Assembly (NCBI RefSeq): GCF_019711415.1
Contig: NZ_JAIGNJ010000002.1
Coordinates: forward strand, 1 to 64,000
From: Qipengyuania vesicularis
GTDB taxonomy: Bacteria; Pseudomonadota; Alphaproteobacteria; Sphingomonadales; Sphingomonadaceae
Direction: 5' to 3'
DNA length: 64,000 bases
Part shown: piece after piece, positions 55,901-64,000 of the stretch
How positions within the stretch are numbered: position 1 is the stretch's first letter
Layout of the letters: every line of letters begins with the position of its first letter
The notes under the pieces: model-generated
Database searches by the model: none
What the model saw: the letters and a program-made list of their open reading frames with translations, nothing else
What the model was told of the DNA's origin: nothing
Program-made: the position numbers and the translations under genes

Positions 55901-57337
55901 ATGGCGACAGCAGCTGCGGTGCCCGACAAGCCGTCGGTCGGCCTGAAACTGGCGCACGGGTTCGGTGCAGCCGCATTCGGGATCAAGAACAACGGGTTCG
56001 ATTACTTCCTGCTGCTGTTCTACGGCACGGTAATCGGGCTCGAGCAGTGGCTGGTCGGGCTCGCGCTGTTCATCGCGCTCGTGTTCGACGCGCTGTCCGA
56101 TCCGCTCGTCGGTTACTGGTCGGACAATCTGCGCTCGCGTTGGGGGCGGCGCCATCCCTTCATGTATGCGGCTGCCCTGCCCGTTTCGCTCAGCTACTTT
56201 CTGTTGTGGATCCCGCCCGATGTCGGCCAGTGGGGCCTGTTCGCGTACCTCACGATCACGGCGATCCTGATCCGCACCTTCATCACCGTCTTCGAAACGC
56301 CTTCGACCTCGCTCCTGCCGGAGCTGACCAGCGACTATGCCGAGCGCACCAGCATGCAGTCCTATCGCCTGATGTTCGGATGGCTAGGCGGCAGCGTGAT
56401 GAGCCTGCTCATGTGGGGCGTGCTGCTCGCCGGAGCAGCGGGCCAGAACAATCCCGAAGCCTTCGCCACCTATGGAATCATCGGTGGCGGCCTCATCTTC
56501 GTCTCGATCATGGTTTCCGCCATCGGTACCCATCACCGCATCCCGACCCTTTCGCGGCCAGTTGCGACTGGTGAGCGCTACAGCATGCGGCGCGTTTACG
56601 CCGAGATGGTCGAGACATTGAGCGAGAAGAGCTTCATCGCGCTGTTCCTCACCATGGTCTTCGGATCGATCTCAACCGGCATCGTCGCCGGGCTGGCCTA
56701 CATCTTCCTCAGCTATTTCTGGGAATTCACGCAATTCCAGATCTTCATCTGGGTCTCTTCCGTGTTCATCTCGGCATTGCTGGGCTTTTTCCTTGGGCCG
56801 TGGGCGACGCGGAAGTGGGGCAAGAAACGCGCGGTGATCGGGATCGGCATCTTCGCTTTCACGATCGCACCTGCACCCGTCATCCTGCGCCTTGTCGGCC
56901 TGATGCCGGAGAACGGTGACCCGATCCTGTTTCCGCTCCTGCTCACGATCAATATCTTCGACATTGCCCTGATCATCGCACTGCAAGCGGTGCTCTATTC
57001 GATGATCGCCGACCTGGTGGAATCGAACCAGCTGAAGACCGGGAGGCGCAGCGAAGGGGTCTATTATTCCGCGATAACCTTTACACGAAAGGCCACGCAG
57101 GGCCTTGGTGTGTTCATGGCGGGCGGAATTCTCTCGCTCGTCGCCTTTCCCGAGACGGTCTCTGATATCGGGGTTAGCGAGGAGACCTTGTGGTGGCTCG
57201 GTGCGCTCTACGCGCCCTTGCTGATCCTGCTTTGGAGCGCCACGCTCTACTGCATCTCGCGCTACCGGATTGACAAGGCGCAGCACGAGGAAAACCTTCG
57301 TGCCCTGCGCGAAAAGCAGGCGTCGGCCAGTCCGTAG
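55901..57337 (+). CDS. GPH-family cation:sugar-type MFS symporter
   Basis: Major facilitator of 478 residues with 12 membrane helices. The motif DALSDPLVGYWSDNLRSRWGRRHPFM (about 58-83) is the GPH (MelB-like) loop with the cation-site Asp residues, and FETPSTSLLPELT a further family mark. Substrates of GPH carriers are glycosides and uronides; the one here is unknown. GGGAGGGG lies before the ATG at 55901. It ends 43 bp before a tRNA gene. Confidence 0.88.
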   Translation: MATAAAVPDKPSVGLKLAHGFGAAAFGIKNNGFDYFLLLFYGTVIGLEQWLVGLALFIALVFDALSDPLVGYWSDNLRSRWGRRHPFMYAAALPVSLSYFLLWIPPDVGQWGLFAYLTITAILIRTFITVFETPSTSLLPELTSDYAERTSMQSYRLMFGWLGGSVMSLLMWGVLLAGAAGQNNPEAFATYGIIGGGLIFVSIMVSAIGTHHRIPTLSRPVATGERYSMRRVYAEMVETLSEKSFIALFLTMVFGSISTGIVAGLAYIFLSYFWEFTQFQIFIWVSSVFISALLGFFLGPWATRKWGKKRAVIGIGIFAFTIAPAPVILRLVGLMPENGDPILFPLLLTINIFDIALIIALQAVLYSMIADLVESNQLKTGRRSEGVYYSAITFTRKATQGLGVFMAGGILSLVAFPETVSDIGVSEETLWWLGALYAPLLILLWSATLYCISRYRIDKAQHEENLRALREKQASASP

Positions 57338-57379
57338 CCGGACAATGCAAATCGTTGATTTGGAGAGATAATCCCAAGG

Positions 57380-57456
57380 TGGCGCGAGTGACGGGACTCG
57401 AACCCGCGACCCTCGGCGTGACAGGCCGATACTCTAACCAACTGAGCTACACCCGC
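57380..57456 (-). tRNA. tRNA-Asp (anticodon GTC)
   Basis: A 77-nt cloverleaf on the minus strand from GCGGGTG (57456) to the encoded CCA (57380). The anticodon stem CGGCC/... encloses CTGTCAC with anticodon GTC, the T-arm has GGTTCGAGTCC, and the acceptor stem has one G-T pair. Confidence 0.95.
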
Positions 57457-57646
57457 GCATTGCGCTGTAGCGCCCCCTTGGGAGCCGCGCATCTAGTGGA
57501 GCGCCCGATTCCTGTCAACGCTAATTGAGCCGGAAATTTCGCAGAATTTCACATCCGTCCGCACGGCGTTGAATTTTACCCAAAATTTACCTTTTGGGCA
57601 GATTCTCACCTCTCGAAATCGCGTGGGGCAAGACGGGGGTTTCGCT

Positions 57647-57763
57647 ATGTTGCAGACGGCATTTCTCGCTGCTTCGCTCGCCATGTTGGGCGGCGGCGCA
57701 CTGGCGGCCAAATCGGCAATCGATATCCAGGAATCGGTGGCGGTCGAACTGCCCGCCAAATGA
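57647..57763 (+). CDS. Possible 38-residue secreted or membrane peptide
   Basis: A short frame starting MLQTAFLAASLAMLGGGALAAKS looks like a signal peptide or single membrane helix with a short acidic tail. A longer version from 57569 gives 64 residues. No ribosome site or neighbour supports it, and it abuts the terminator of the bkd operon. It could be a chance frame. Confidence 0.3.
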   Translation: MLQTAFLAASLAMLGGGALAAKSAIDIQESVAVELPAK

Positions 57764-57784
57764 AAACTCCCGCCGAAGCGGGAG
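57763..57784 (-). terminator. Rho-independent terminator of the bkd operon
   Basis: On the minus strand the stem CTCCCGC/GCGGGAG closes over TTCG (bases 57784-57767) and is followed by TTTTC. It lies 8 bp past the stop of the E2 gene. Confidence 0.85.
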
Positions 57785-57792
57785 CTATGTGA

Positions 57793-59085
57793 TTAGTCGA
57801 CCAGGATCAGCGCTGGGGTTTCCAACAGCTTCTTCAGCGCCTGGATAAAGCTTGCCGCATCCCAGCCATCGACCACGCGGTGATCGCAGCTGATCGAGAT
57901 GTTCATCAGCTTGCGCTTTTCGATCCGCTCGACCCCATCTGCGCCGGTGACATACATCGGGCGCTCGATAATCCGGTTCGGACCGATGATGGCGACTTCG
58001 GGGCGGTTGATGACCGGAGTGGTCGCTACACCGCCCAGCGGACCAAGCGAAGTCACGGTCAGCGTACCGCCTTCCATCTCCTCCTTCTTGGCCGTGCCGT
58101 TGCGCGCGGCATCGGCAAGGCGCGAAATCTCGTTGGCGAGCTGCCACAGGTTCTGCGCATGCGCATTGCGGATGACCGGGACCATAAGCCCTGCATCGGT
58201 CTGCGCCGCCATGCCCATGTTCACCGCGCCGTGCCGCGTCACCACGCCCGCTTCATCGTCATAGCGCGCGTTGATCATGGGGAAGTCGGGCAGCGTCTTG
58301 CAGATCGCGGTGATCAGCAGCGGCAATATGGTCAGCTTGGACTTGTCGCCGCGGCTGGCATTGAGCTGCGCGCGGAGCACCTCAAGATCCGTAACATCGC
58401 ATTCTTCGACATAGGAGAAATGCGGGATGTTGCGCTTCGAGGCGGCCATGTTCTCGGCGATGCGGCGACGCATGCCGATGACCTTCTTCTCCTCGTCCTC
58501 GCGGGTCTTGGCAGCCGCGCCGTATCCTGAAGTGTAGGAGAGGAACTGGTCGAGATCGCCGTGACGGATGCGGCCATCTTCGGCCGGCTTCACCTGGCCA
58601 AGATCGACGCCCAGTTCCTTGGCACGCTTGCGCACGGCCGGGGTCGCAAGGACCTTGGCCTGATGCCTCGGCTCAGGCGCCGGGGTCGGAGCAGGCAGCG
58701 GTTCGGGCTCGGGATCGGCAGCCAGCGCATCGTCGGCATCGCTTGCGTCAGAGGTCTCCACCTCGATCCGCTCTTCGACCTCTTGTGCCTTGGGCGCGGG
58801 AGCCGGAGCAGGCGCTTCTTCGGCGACGTCCTCGGGCACCTCACCCTCGACCTCGATCACCACCAGCATCGAGCCGATCGAGACCATGTCGCCTTCGTCT
58901 CCGGCAATCTCGATGATCTTGCCGTCGACCGGGCTTTCCATCGGCACTGTCGCCTTGTCGGTCATCATGTCGACGAATTCCTCGTCTTCACGGACCGTAT
59001 CGCCGACTTTCTTGTGCCACTGGACGATTTCCGCCTCGGCAATGCCTTCGCCGATGTCGGGCATGTTGAATACAAATTTCGCCAT
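57793..59085 (-). CDS. bkdB: Branched-chain 2-oxoacid dehydrogenase E2 (dihydrolipoyl acyltransferase)
   Basis: E2 core of the complex that oxidises branched-chain 2-oxoacids to acyl-CoA, 430 residues. The lipoyl domain (1-80) carries the lipoylated Lys44 in MTDKATV. An acidic/Pro-Ala linker follows, then a peripheral-subunit-binding domain (TPAVRKRAKELGVDL) and the acyltransferase domain with active site DHRVVDGWDAA. The ATG at 59085 gives the normal MAKFVFNMPDIGEG start. It ends the operon E1-alpha, hydrolase, E1-beta, E2. An E3 gene is not in the window. Confidence 0.93.
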   Translation of the reverse strand: MAKFVFNMPDIGEGIAEAEIVQWHKKVGDTVREDEEFVDMMTDKATVPMESPVDGKIIEIAGDEGDMVSIGSMLVVIEVEGEVPEDVAEEAPAPAPAPKAQEVEERIEVETSDASDADDALAADPEPEPLPAPTPAPEPRHQAKVLATPAVRKRAKELGVDLGQVKPAEDGRIRHGDLDQFLSYTSGYGAAAKTREDEEKKVIGMRRRIAENMAASKRNIPHFSYVEECDVTDLEVLRAQLNASRGDKSKLTILPLLITAICKTLPDFPMINARYDDEAGVVTRHGAVNMGMAAQTDAGLMVPVIRNAHAQNLWQLANEISRLADAARNGTAKKEEMEGGTLTVTSLGPLGGVATTPVINRPEVAIIGPNRIIERPMYVTGADGVERIEKRKLMNISISCDHRVVDGWDAASFIQALKKLLETPALILVD

Positions 59086-59090
59086 GTCGA

Positions 59091-60152
59091 TTACTCGCTC
59101 AGGATCTTGTCGAGGGCCTCGCCGATACGGATCGGGCCGGGGAAGTAGGCCCATTCGAGGCTGTGGGGATAGGGTGTGTCGAAACCGGTCACGCGTTCGA
59201 CCGGGGCTTCGAGGTGATAGAAGCAGCGCTCGGTGACCAGCGCTGAAAGCTCCGCGCCGAAGCCGGCTGTGCGGGTCGCTTCATGGACGATCAGGCAGCG
59301 GCCGGTCTTCTTGACCGATTCCTCGATCGTCTCGATGTCGACCGGGACGATAGTGCGCAGGTCGACGATATCGGCCTCGACACCCTTCTCGCGGCAGACT
59401 GCCTCGACCACGTGGACCATGGTGCCGTAGGCGAGGATGGTGAGCTCATCGCCCTGCGTCGCGTAACGCGCCTTTCCCAGCGGGATCGTGTAATGGCCTT
59501 CAGGCACGACGCTCGCATCAAAGCGCTTCCACGGTTCGACCGGCTTGTCGTAATAACCCGAGAACGGGCCGTTGTAGATGCGCTTGGGCTCGAAGAAGAT
59601 GACCGGGTCATTATCCTCGATAGCGCTGATAAGCAGGCCCTTGGCATCATAGGGCGTCGCGGGAATGACCGTCTTCAGGCCGGAGACATGGGCAAAAATC
59701 GCCTCGGGGCTCTGGCTGTGCGTCTGGCCGCCGAAGATTCCGCCACCAAACGGGCTTCGCACGGTAATCGGGGCGATATACTCAGCTGCCGAACGATAAC
59801 GCAGGCGCGCCGCTTCGGAGATCAGCTGGTCGAGCCCGGGATAGATGTAATCGGCAAACTGGATTTCCGGCACTGGGCGCAGGCCATAGGCCCCCATACC
59901 GACTGCCGCAGCGATAATGCCGCATTCGGAGATCGGCGTGTCGAACACGCGGGTCTTGCCGTATTTCTCTTGGAGTCCGGCAGTGCAACGGAACACACCA
60001 CCGAAATAGCCGACATCTTCGCCCATGATGACGATATTCTCGTCGCGGCCCATGGTCACATCGAGCGCGTCGTTGATGGCCTCGATCATGTTGAGGCGAC
60101 GTTCCGCAGGCGCTTCGCTTTCGCTGGCGGCCATGTCTTTTACCTCGGTCAT
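59091..60152 (-). CDS. bkdA2: Branched-chain 2-oxoacid dehydrogenase E1 beta subunit
   Basis: Transketolase-like beta subunit of 353 residues. Typical segments are NMIEAINDALDVTMGRDENIVIMGEDVGYFGGVFRCTAGL, TPISECGIIAAAVGMG, RSPFGGGIFGGQTHSQSPEA and the C-terminal HEATRTAGFGAEL. It lies 5 nt upstream of the E2 gene and overlaps the alpha/beta hydrolase gene by 4 nt. Confidence 0.95.
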   Translation of the reverse strand: MTEVKDMAASESEAPAERRLNMIEAINDALDVTMGRDENIVIMGEDVGYFGGVFRCTAGLQEKYGKTRVFDTPISECGIIAAAVGMGAYGLRPVPEIQFADYIYPGLDQLISEAARLRYRSAAEYIAPITVRSPFGGGIFGGQTHSQSPEAIFAHVSGLKTVIPATPYDAKGLLISAIEDNDPVIFFEPKRIYNGPFSGYYDKPVEPWKRFDASVVPEGHYTIPLGKARYATQGDELTILAYGTMVHVVEAVCREKGVEADIVDLRTIVPVDIETIEESVKKTGRCLIVHEATRTAGFGAELSALVTERCFYHLEAPVERVTGFDTPYPHSLEWAYFPGPIRIGEALDKILSE

Positions 60153-60982
60153 TCTGCGTCACCCTGCTGAGCGGTGGAGGGTTTTTCGAGTGCGTATCGT
60201 GCAAGCGCGGGCGTTTCCGCCTCGTCCAGAAGGTGCACTGCAATGAAGCCCGACACGGCAGGCCATACCTGCGCCATGATGGCGTCGTTGCCCACGAGAT
60301 CGTGGTCACCACCCTCGACGGAGACAAGGTATGATGGCCCCGACACGCGCTCGGCGTAGATGCGGTGGTCGGCGGGATCGGCAACGAATCCCGGGACGGT
60401 ATCGCTGTCGCCGGTCACCAGCATGGTCGGAAGTCCAACCGCCGAAAACGCATCATCGCCGATAAGGCCGGGGATCTTTCCCGGGGTCGAAAAGGCGAGG
60501 ATGGCGGAAACGCCCTCATCGGTCGGCGCGCCAAGGGCAGGCAGGCCGCCCGCGCGCACCATCGCGTCGAGCGTGCCGAAACTGTGGCCTACGGCAAGGA
60601 TTGGAAGACCTTCAAAACGTTCACCCACCATATCGGATGCAAGCTGCATATCGATCATGCGCGCGGCGAAAGCCTGCTGCGGCGATATCTTCCCTTCGAG
60701 CGAAGAGCGCATAGAGTCGGGATGGAGCGGCGCAACCACTGCCAATCCCTCGCCCGTCAGCTTCGCAAGCAGCGCCTCGTATGCGGCCGGCCAGGAATTG
60801 AATCCATGCGAGAAAAGCACGACACCGCGCGGAGCTTCCTCCGGCTGCCAGACACGGACGGGCAGCTGGCGCGCATCGGGAGTCTCGATCTCGACCGTTT
60901 CCGGCTCGGCGAAAGGTTCGGCAAAAGCAGGCTGCGACGACAACGCAAGCGTCGCCACGCCAAGTGCGATGACGGCCCTCAT
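60149..60982 (-). CDS. Secreted alpha/beta hydrolase inside the bkd operon
   Basis: A 277-residue alpha/beta hydrolase with a signal peptide (MRAVIALGVATLALSSQPAFA). The oxyanion loop VLFSHGFNSW, the nucleophile elbow AVGHSFGTL and the catalytic His in EGGDHDLVG are visible, as in dienelactone-hydrolase/chlorophyllase-like enzymes. It is locked between E1-alpha and E1-beta by 4-nt overlaps on both sides, an unusual place because the complex is cytosolic while this protein appears exported. The substrate is unknown. Confidence 0.85.
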   Translation of the reverse strand: MRAVIALGVATLALSSQPAFAEPFAEPETVEIETPDARQLPVRVWQPEEAPRGVVLFSHGFNSWPAAYEALLAKLTGEGLAVVAPLHPDSMRSSLEGKISPQQAFAARMIDMQLASDMVGERFEGLPILAVGHSFGTLDAMVRAGGLPALGAPTDEGVSAILAFSTPGKIPGLIGDDAFSAVGLPTMLVTGDSDTVPGFVADPADHRIYAERVSGPSYLVSVEGGDHDLVGNDAIMAQVWPAVSGFIAVHLLDEAETPALARYALEKPSTAQQGDAE

Positions 60983-62295
60983 GCGCCCTTCCCTCCGTTC
61001 GGCAAGCCTTCGGGGAACTTGGTTTCGCGTTCGCGGATCGCTTGTTCGCTCTGCTCCTTGAGATGCCAGGGCAGCTCTTCGAAAACGTCTTCGAACATGG
61101 TGCGGAACGGATGGTGGAGGCCGTGGCCGAGGATGCCGTTGGCTTCGGCCTCCTTGGTGGTCTTCTTGACGTGCTCAGCGGCCTCAAGGTCCATCTTCTC
61201 CTGCCGCTCCTCGTCCCACTCGCCGATTTCGATGAGGTGGTTCTTGAGGCGCATCACCGGATCGCCGAGCGGCCACTCGTCGCGCTCCTGCGCGCTGCGA
61301 TATCCAGAAGGATCGTCGGACGTGGAGTGGCCTTCCGCACGGTAGCTGAAGAATTCGATCAGCGTAGGACCGGCATTCGCGCGGGCGCGGTTGGCGGCCC
61401 ACTGCTCGGCAGCATAGCAGGCGAGCGGGTCGTTACCGTCTACGCGCAGCGAGGCGATGCCATATCCGACACCGCGCGCTGCGAAGGTCGCACGCTCTGC
61501 GCCAGCGAAGCCGCTGAAGCTGGAGATCGCCCACTGGTTGTTGACCACGTTGAGGATGACCGGCGCGTTGTAGACGGTCGCGAACAGGCACGCAGAGTGG
61601 AAGTCGCCTTCCGCGGTGCTGCCCTCGCCCACCCACGTCGCGGCGATGCGGCTGTCGCCCTTGATCGCCGACGCCATCGCCCAGCCGACCGCCTGCGGGG
61701 TCTGCGTGGCGAGGTTGCCCGAGATGGTAAAGAAGCTGTGCTCCCGCGAGGAGTACATGATCGGCAGCTGACGGCCCTTCAGCTTGTCGCCGCGGTTCGA
61801 GTAGATCTGGTTGATCATCTCGACCATCGGATAACCGCGCTGAATCAGGATGCCCTGCTGGCGATAGCTGGGGAAGACCATGTCGTCCGCAGCAAGCGCC
61901 ATAGAGGCCGAGACGCTGGTCGCCTCCTCGCCGGTGCACTTCATGTAGAAGCTGGTCTTGCCCTGCCGCTGGCCGCGGAACATGCGCTCGTCGAAAGCGC
62001 GCGTCATGGCCATGTGGCCGAGCATGGTGCGCAGCGTTTCCGGGTCGAGCTTGGGATCCCACGGGCCGTGGGCCTTGTTGTCCTCGCCCAGCACGCGGAT
62101 CAGGCCATGCGCGAAATCGAGCATGTCCTTGGGGTCGGTGGTTTCGTCGGGGCGCGGCTGCGCGCCCGCTTCGGGCACCTCAATATGCGAGAAGTCGACC
62201 GCATCGCCGGGCCGGAACTTGGGTTCGGGTACGTGAAGCGAAAGCGAAGGACGATTATCGCCCGCTTTCGCAGCACCTTGAGGCCTGTCGGCCAT
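60979..62295 (-). CDS. bkdA1: Branched-chain 2-oxoacid dehydrogenase E1 alpha subunit
   Basis: ThDP-dependent E1 alpha subunit of 438 residues. The ThDP motif is WVGEGSTAEGDFHSACLFATVYNAPVILNVVNNQWAIS. The segments KTSFYMKCTGEEATSV and SYRQQGILIQRGYPM favour the branched-chain over the pyruvate enzyme. The long N-terminal extension is normal for BkdA1. It is the first gene of the operon; 91 bp separate it from thyA. Confidence 0.93.
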   Translation of the reverse strand: MADRPQGAAKAGDNRPSLSLHVPEPKFRPGDAVDFSHIEVPEAGAQPRPDETTDPKDMLDFAHGLIRVLGEDNKAHGPWDPKLDPETLRTMLGHMAMTRAFDERMFRGQRQGKTSFYMKCTGEEATSVSASMALAADDMVFPSYRQQGILIQRGYPMVEMINQIYSNRGDKLKGRQLPIMYSSREHSFFTISGNLATQTPQAVGWAMASAIKGDSRIAATWVGEGSTAEGDFHSACLFATVYNAPVILNVVNNQWAISSFSGFAGAERATFAARGVGYGIASLRVDGNDPLACYAAEQWAANRARANAGPTLIEFFSYRAEGHSTSDDPSGYRSAQERDEWPLGDPVMRLKNHLIEIGEWDEERQEKMDLEAAEHVKKTTKEAEANGILGHGLHHPFRTMFEDVFEELPWHLKEQSEQAIRERETKFPEGLPNGGKGA

Positions 62296-62386
62296 AGAAT
62301 CGTCTCCCAGACGTAATCTTACGCTTGCGCGTTATTTTATTTCACGCCGCGGAAACGGTCAAGTACGCCTATGCATACGATTTCGG

Positions 62387-63358
62387 TCACACCGCGACTG
62401 GAGCCTTGATAGCTCCGTGCGGCGTGTAGTCGTGAACCGCAAAATCCTCAATTGTGTAGTCGAAGATCGTGGGCGGACGCCGCGTAATCTCAAGGCGTGG
62501 CTGGCCCTGCGGTTCCCGCGAGAGTTGCTCTTTCACGAGGTGCTCATGGTTGAGATAGAGGTGCGTGTCGCCTCCCATCCACACGAATTCGCCGGGCTCC
62601 AGACCGGCCTGCTGCGCAAGCATTCGCTGGAGCAGCGCCGCCGACCACAGGTTGAACGGGAGACCGAGCGCAACATCGCAGCTGCGCTGGTAAAGGAGGC
62701 CGTTGAGGCGCGGTTTTCCGTCCGCTCCCTCGCTGACGTGGAACTGGTAGGTCTTATGGCATGGCGGAAGAGCCATCTGCGGCACCTCTGCTACGTTCCA
62801 GCCTTCGATGATATGGCGGCGGCTGCCGGGGTTCTCGCGCAGCGATTGCACCACTTCTGCCACCTGGTTGATGCCGCGTCCCTTGCGAAACAGCCCGCCC
62901 TTCACCGGCTGGTAGGTCGGCCAGTCGACCCATTGCTTGCCATAAACCGGGCCAAGATCACCCCACTTCTCGGCGAAGCTTTCGTCATCGGCGATCTTTT
63001 GGACGAAGGCATCGAGTTCCATATCGTCACCGGTTTCATCGACATAGCGCGCATGCGGCCACTCGTTCCAGATCTTCACGCCCTGCAGCACAAGGGGGCG
63101 GATATTGGTATTGCCGGTGAGGAACCACAGCATCTCGCGCGTGGCGGTCTTCCAGTAGACCCGCTTGGTGGTGATGAGCGGCATCGCGGCATCGGCAAGA
63201 TCGAAGCGCAACATCGCGCCAAAGACCGAACGCGTACCCACGCCGGTGCGATCGCGCCGTTCGTCGCCTTCGAGCCAGATGCGGCGCATCAGGTCGAGAT
63301 ATTGCTGTTCGAAATGGCTATCGATCACGTAGGAATCACCGGCTTTCATCGTGTTCAC
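62387..63358 (-). CDS. thyA: Thymidylate synthase
   Basis: Converts dUMP to dTMP with methylene-THF. The catalytic motif is ALPPCHKTYQFHV with Cys200; the dUMP-binding RRHIIEGWNV and the C-terminal HGAIKAPVAV are intact. At 323 residues it is longer than E. coli ThyA (264), with extra residues around 102-165 (VDETGDDMEL...PTYQPVKGGL), a variant known in other bacteria. It is upstream of the bkd operon and on the same strand. Confidence 0.96.
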   Translation of the reverse strand: MNTMKAGDSYVIDSHFEQQYLDLMRRIWLEGDERRDRTGVGTRSVFGAMLRFDLADAAMPLITTKRVYWKTATREMLWFLTGNTNIRPLVLQGVKIWNEWPHARYVDETGDDMELDAFVQKIADDESFAEKWGDLGPVYGKQWVDWPTYQPVKGGLFRKGRGINQVAEVVQSLRENPGSRRHIIEGWNVAEVPQMALPPCHKTYQFHVSEGADGKPRLNGLLYQRSCDVALGLPFNLWSAALLQRMLAQQAGLEPGEFVWMGGDTHLYLNHEHLVKEQLSREPQGQPRLEITRRPPTIFDYTIEDFAVHDYTPHGAIKAPVAV

Positions 63359-63471
63359 CGCCCTAGCCCCGAATTATCACAAAAGCCCGCTTGCGTGTGT
63401 GCAAATCCACACCTATAGGGCGCGCCTTGCTTCGCACCCGCAGCGCCAGACGCACCGCGGGCCGATCCGGT

Positions 63472-63548
63472 CGGGGAGTAGCTCAGCCTGGTAGAGCACT
63501 GTCTTCGGGAGGCAGGGGCCGGAGGTTCGAATCCTCTCTCCCCGACCA
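63472..63548 (+). tRNA. tRNA-Pro (anticodon CGG)
   Basis: A 77-nt cloverleaf with acceptor CGGGGAG/CTCCCCG, anticodon stem CTGTC/GGCAG around TTCGGGA (anticodon CGG), T-arm GGTTCGAATCC, discriminator A45 of line end and encoded CCA at 63546-63548. Confidence 0.95.
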
Positions 63549-63699
63549 TTTTCGTCAAGCCTGATAATTCGCTTGTCGCGCCAGATCGCGTGAACTTCGC
63601 CTCGCGTTAACCATGATTTGGTTTTTCTGCGCATAAGGAAGTCCGGTCGGGTCCCTTATGCGAATCCGGCGCGCTATCATTGGCGCTCAGGAGGCGGGT

Positions 63700-64000
63700 T
63701 TGCAGTTTCACACGATCGCGAGCACGGGGCGCACGGCAACGACCTTCCTTGCCCGCGCGCTCGACAGTTTCGAGGGAATTGCCGCCGTCCACGAAGGCCA
63801 TCGCGATGGCGACAAAGATAGCGAACCTGTCCTGCCGCTCCTCAATCTCGAAAATCGCGCCGCATACCAGGACCGCAGCAAGGTGGCCGGAATCGTGGCG
63901 GAGAAGCGCGGCAAGGAGCTGGTCGCGACGGTCTGCGCATCGGAAAGCGTGCAGACGCTGGTCGATGTCGGCTATTATAATTCGGTCCTTGCCGACGCCC
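63700..64000 (+). CDS. P-loop protein, sulfotransferase-like (partial, runs off the window)
   Basis: An open frame reaching the window end without stop, at least 100 codons. AGGAGG (63689-63694) precedes a TTG start by 5 nt. An in-frame ATG at 63658 has no ribosome site. The N-terminus reads MQFHTIASTGRTATTFLARALD, where STGRTATTFL looks like the PAPS 5'-phosphosulfate-binding loop of sulfotransferases, followed by GIAAVHEGH. Only the N-terminus is seen, so the family is tentative. Confidence 0.55.
   Translation, partial: MQFHTIASTGRTATTFLARALDSFEGIAAVHEGHRDGDKDSEPVLPLLNLENRAAYQDRSKVAGIVAEKRGKELVATVCASESVQTLVDVGYYNSVLADA

Noticed and set aside
61042-62316. 424-codon open frame opposite bkdA1
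   Set aside because: Antisense of the E1 alpha gene with no recognisable domain.

Overview
The window looks like a piece of the chromosome of a GC-rich alphaproteobacterium of the order Sphingomonadales, most likely the Erythrobacteraceae (Erythrobacter/Qipengyuania-like). This is inferred from the style of the proteins, from direct-repeat LexA boxes of the alphaproteobacterial type (GTTC-N7-GTTC), from a PrsK/PrsR pair and from the zapA/6S/5-FCL gene order. No database search was possible. Genes are tightly packed, many overlap by 4 nt, and no prophage, transposase or CRISPR array was seen.

Layout. 1-75 tRNA-Glu. 144-8849 is one phosphate-starvation block: PhoR kinase, phosphate-type porin, PstSCAB, PhoU and PhoB, with PHO-box-like repeats before the porin and before pstS. 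8850-10210 holds an extensin-like protein and a LysE exporter. 10233-21103 is a DNA-damage region: two operons, each headed by a LexA box, encode a radical SAM protein + UdgX-type uracil-DNA protein + DnaE2 polymerase, and ImuA + ImuB. Between them lie two secreted carbonic anhydrases of different classes (iota and alpha) and a PilZ protein. 21219-26212 holds a flavin-type oxidase-like protein, an NSS transporter, panB, a DUF475 membrane protein and an SBF-like transporter. 26251-29735 is the prsK-prsR two-component pair. 29941-33281 is a ScfR/RamB-type regulator divergent from isocitrate lyase plus a 63-residue protein. 33371-39274 carries an amidohydrolase, an SLC13 permease, a small regulator/membrane-protein pair and an acyltransferase. 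39285-44307 has tRNA-Leu, an IMPase-family protein, EF-P, two cell-wall enzymes and thiE. 45537-51532 is a central-carbon set (fba, pgk, gap, tkt). 51711-53260 is zapA, a probable 6S RNA, 5-FCL and DUF2842. 53257-57337 has an ArsR/SRPBCC pair, an amidohydrolase and a GPH sugar symporter. 57380-62295 has tRNA-Asp and a branched-chain 2-oxoacid dehydrogenase operon with an embedded alpha/beta hydrolase. 62387-64000 has thyA, tRNA-Pro and the start of a P-loop (sulfotransferase-like) gene cut by the window end.

How the parts work together. Low phosphate is sensed by PhoR/PhoB and answered by an outer-membrane porin and the Pst transporter, with PhoU as brake. DNA damage should release LexA from two promoters and raise a complete ImuA/ImuB/DnaE2 mutasome together with two poorly understood DNA-modification/uracil-binding proteins, which I regard as the most interesting system here. 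The DnaE2 gene itself carries an in-frame 88-bp palindromic repeat. Acetate/fatty-acid growth is handled by isocitrate lyase under its divergent regulator, and branched-chain amino-acid breakdown by the bkd operon.
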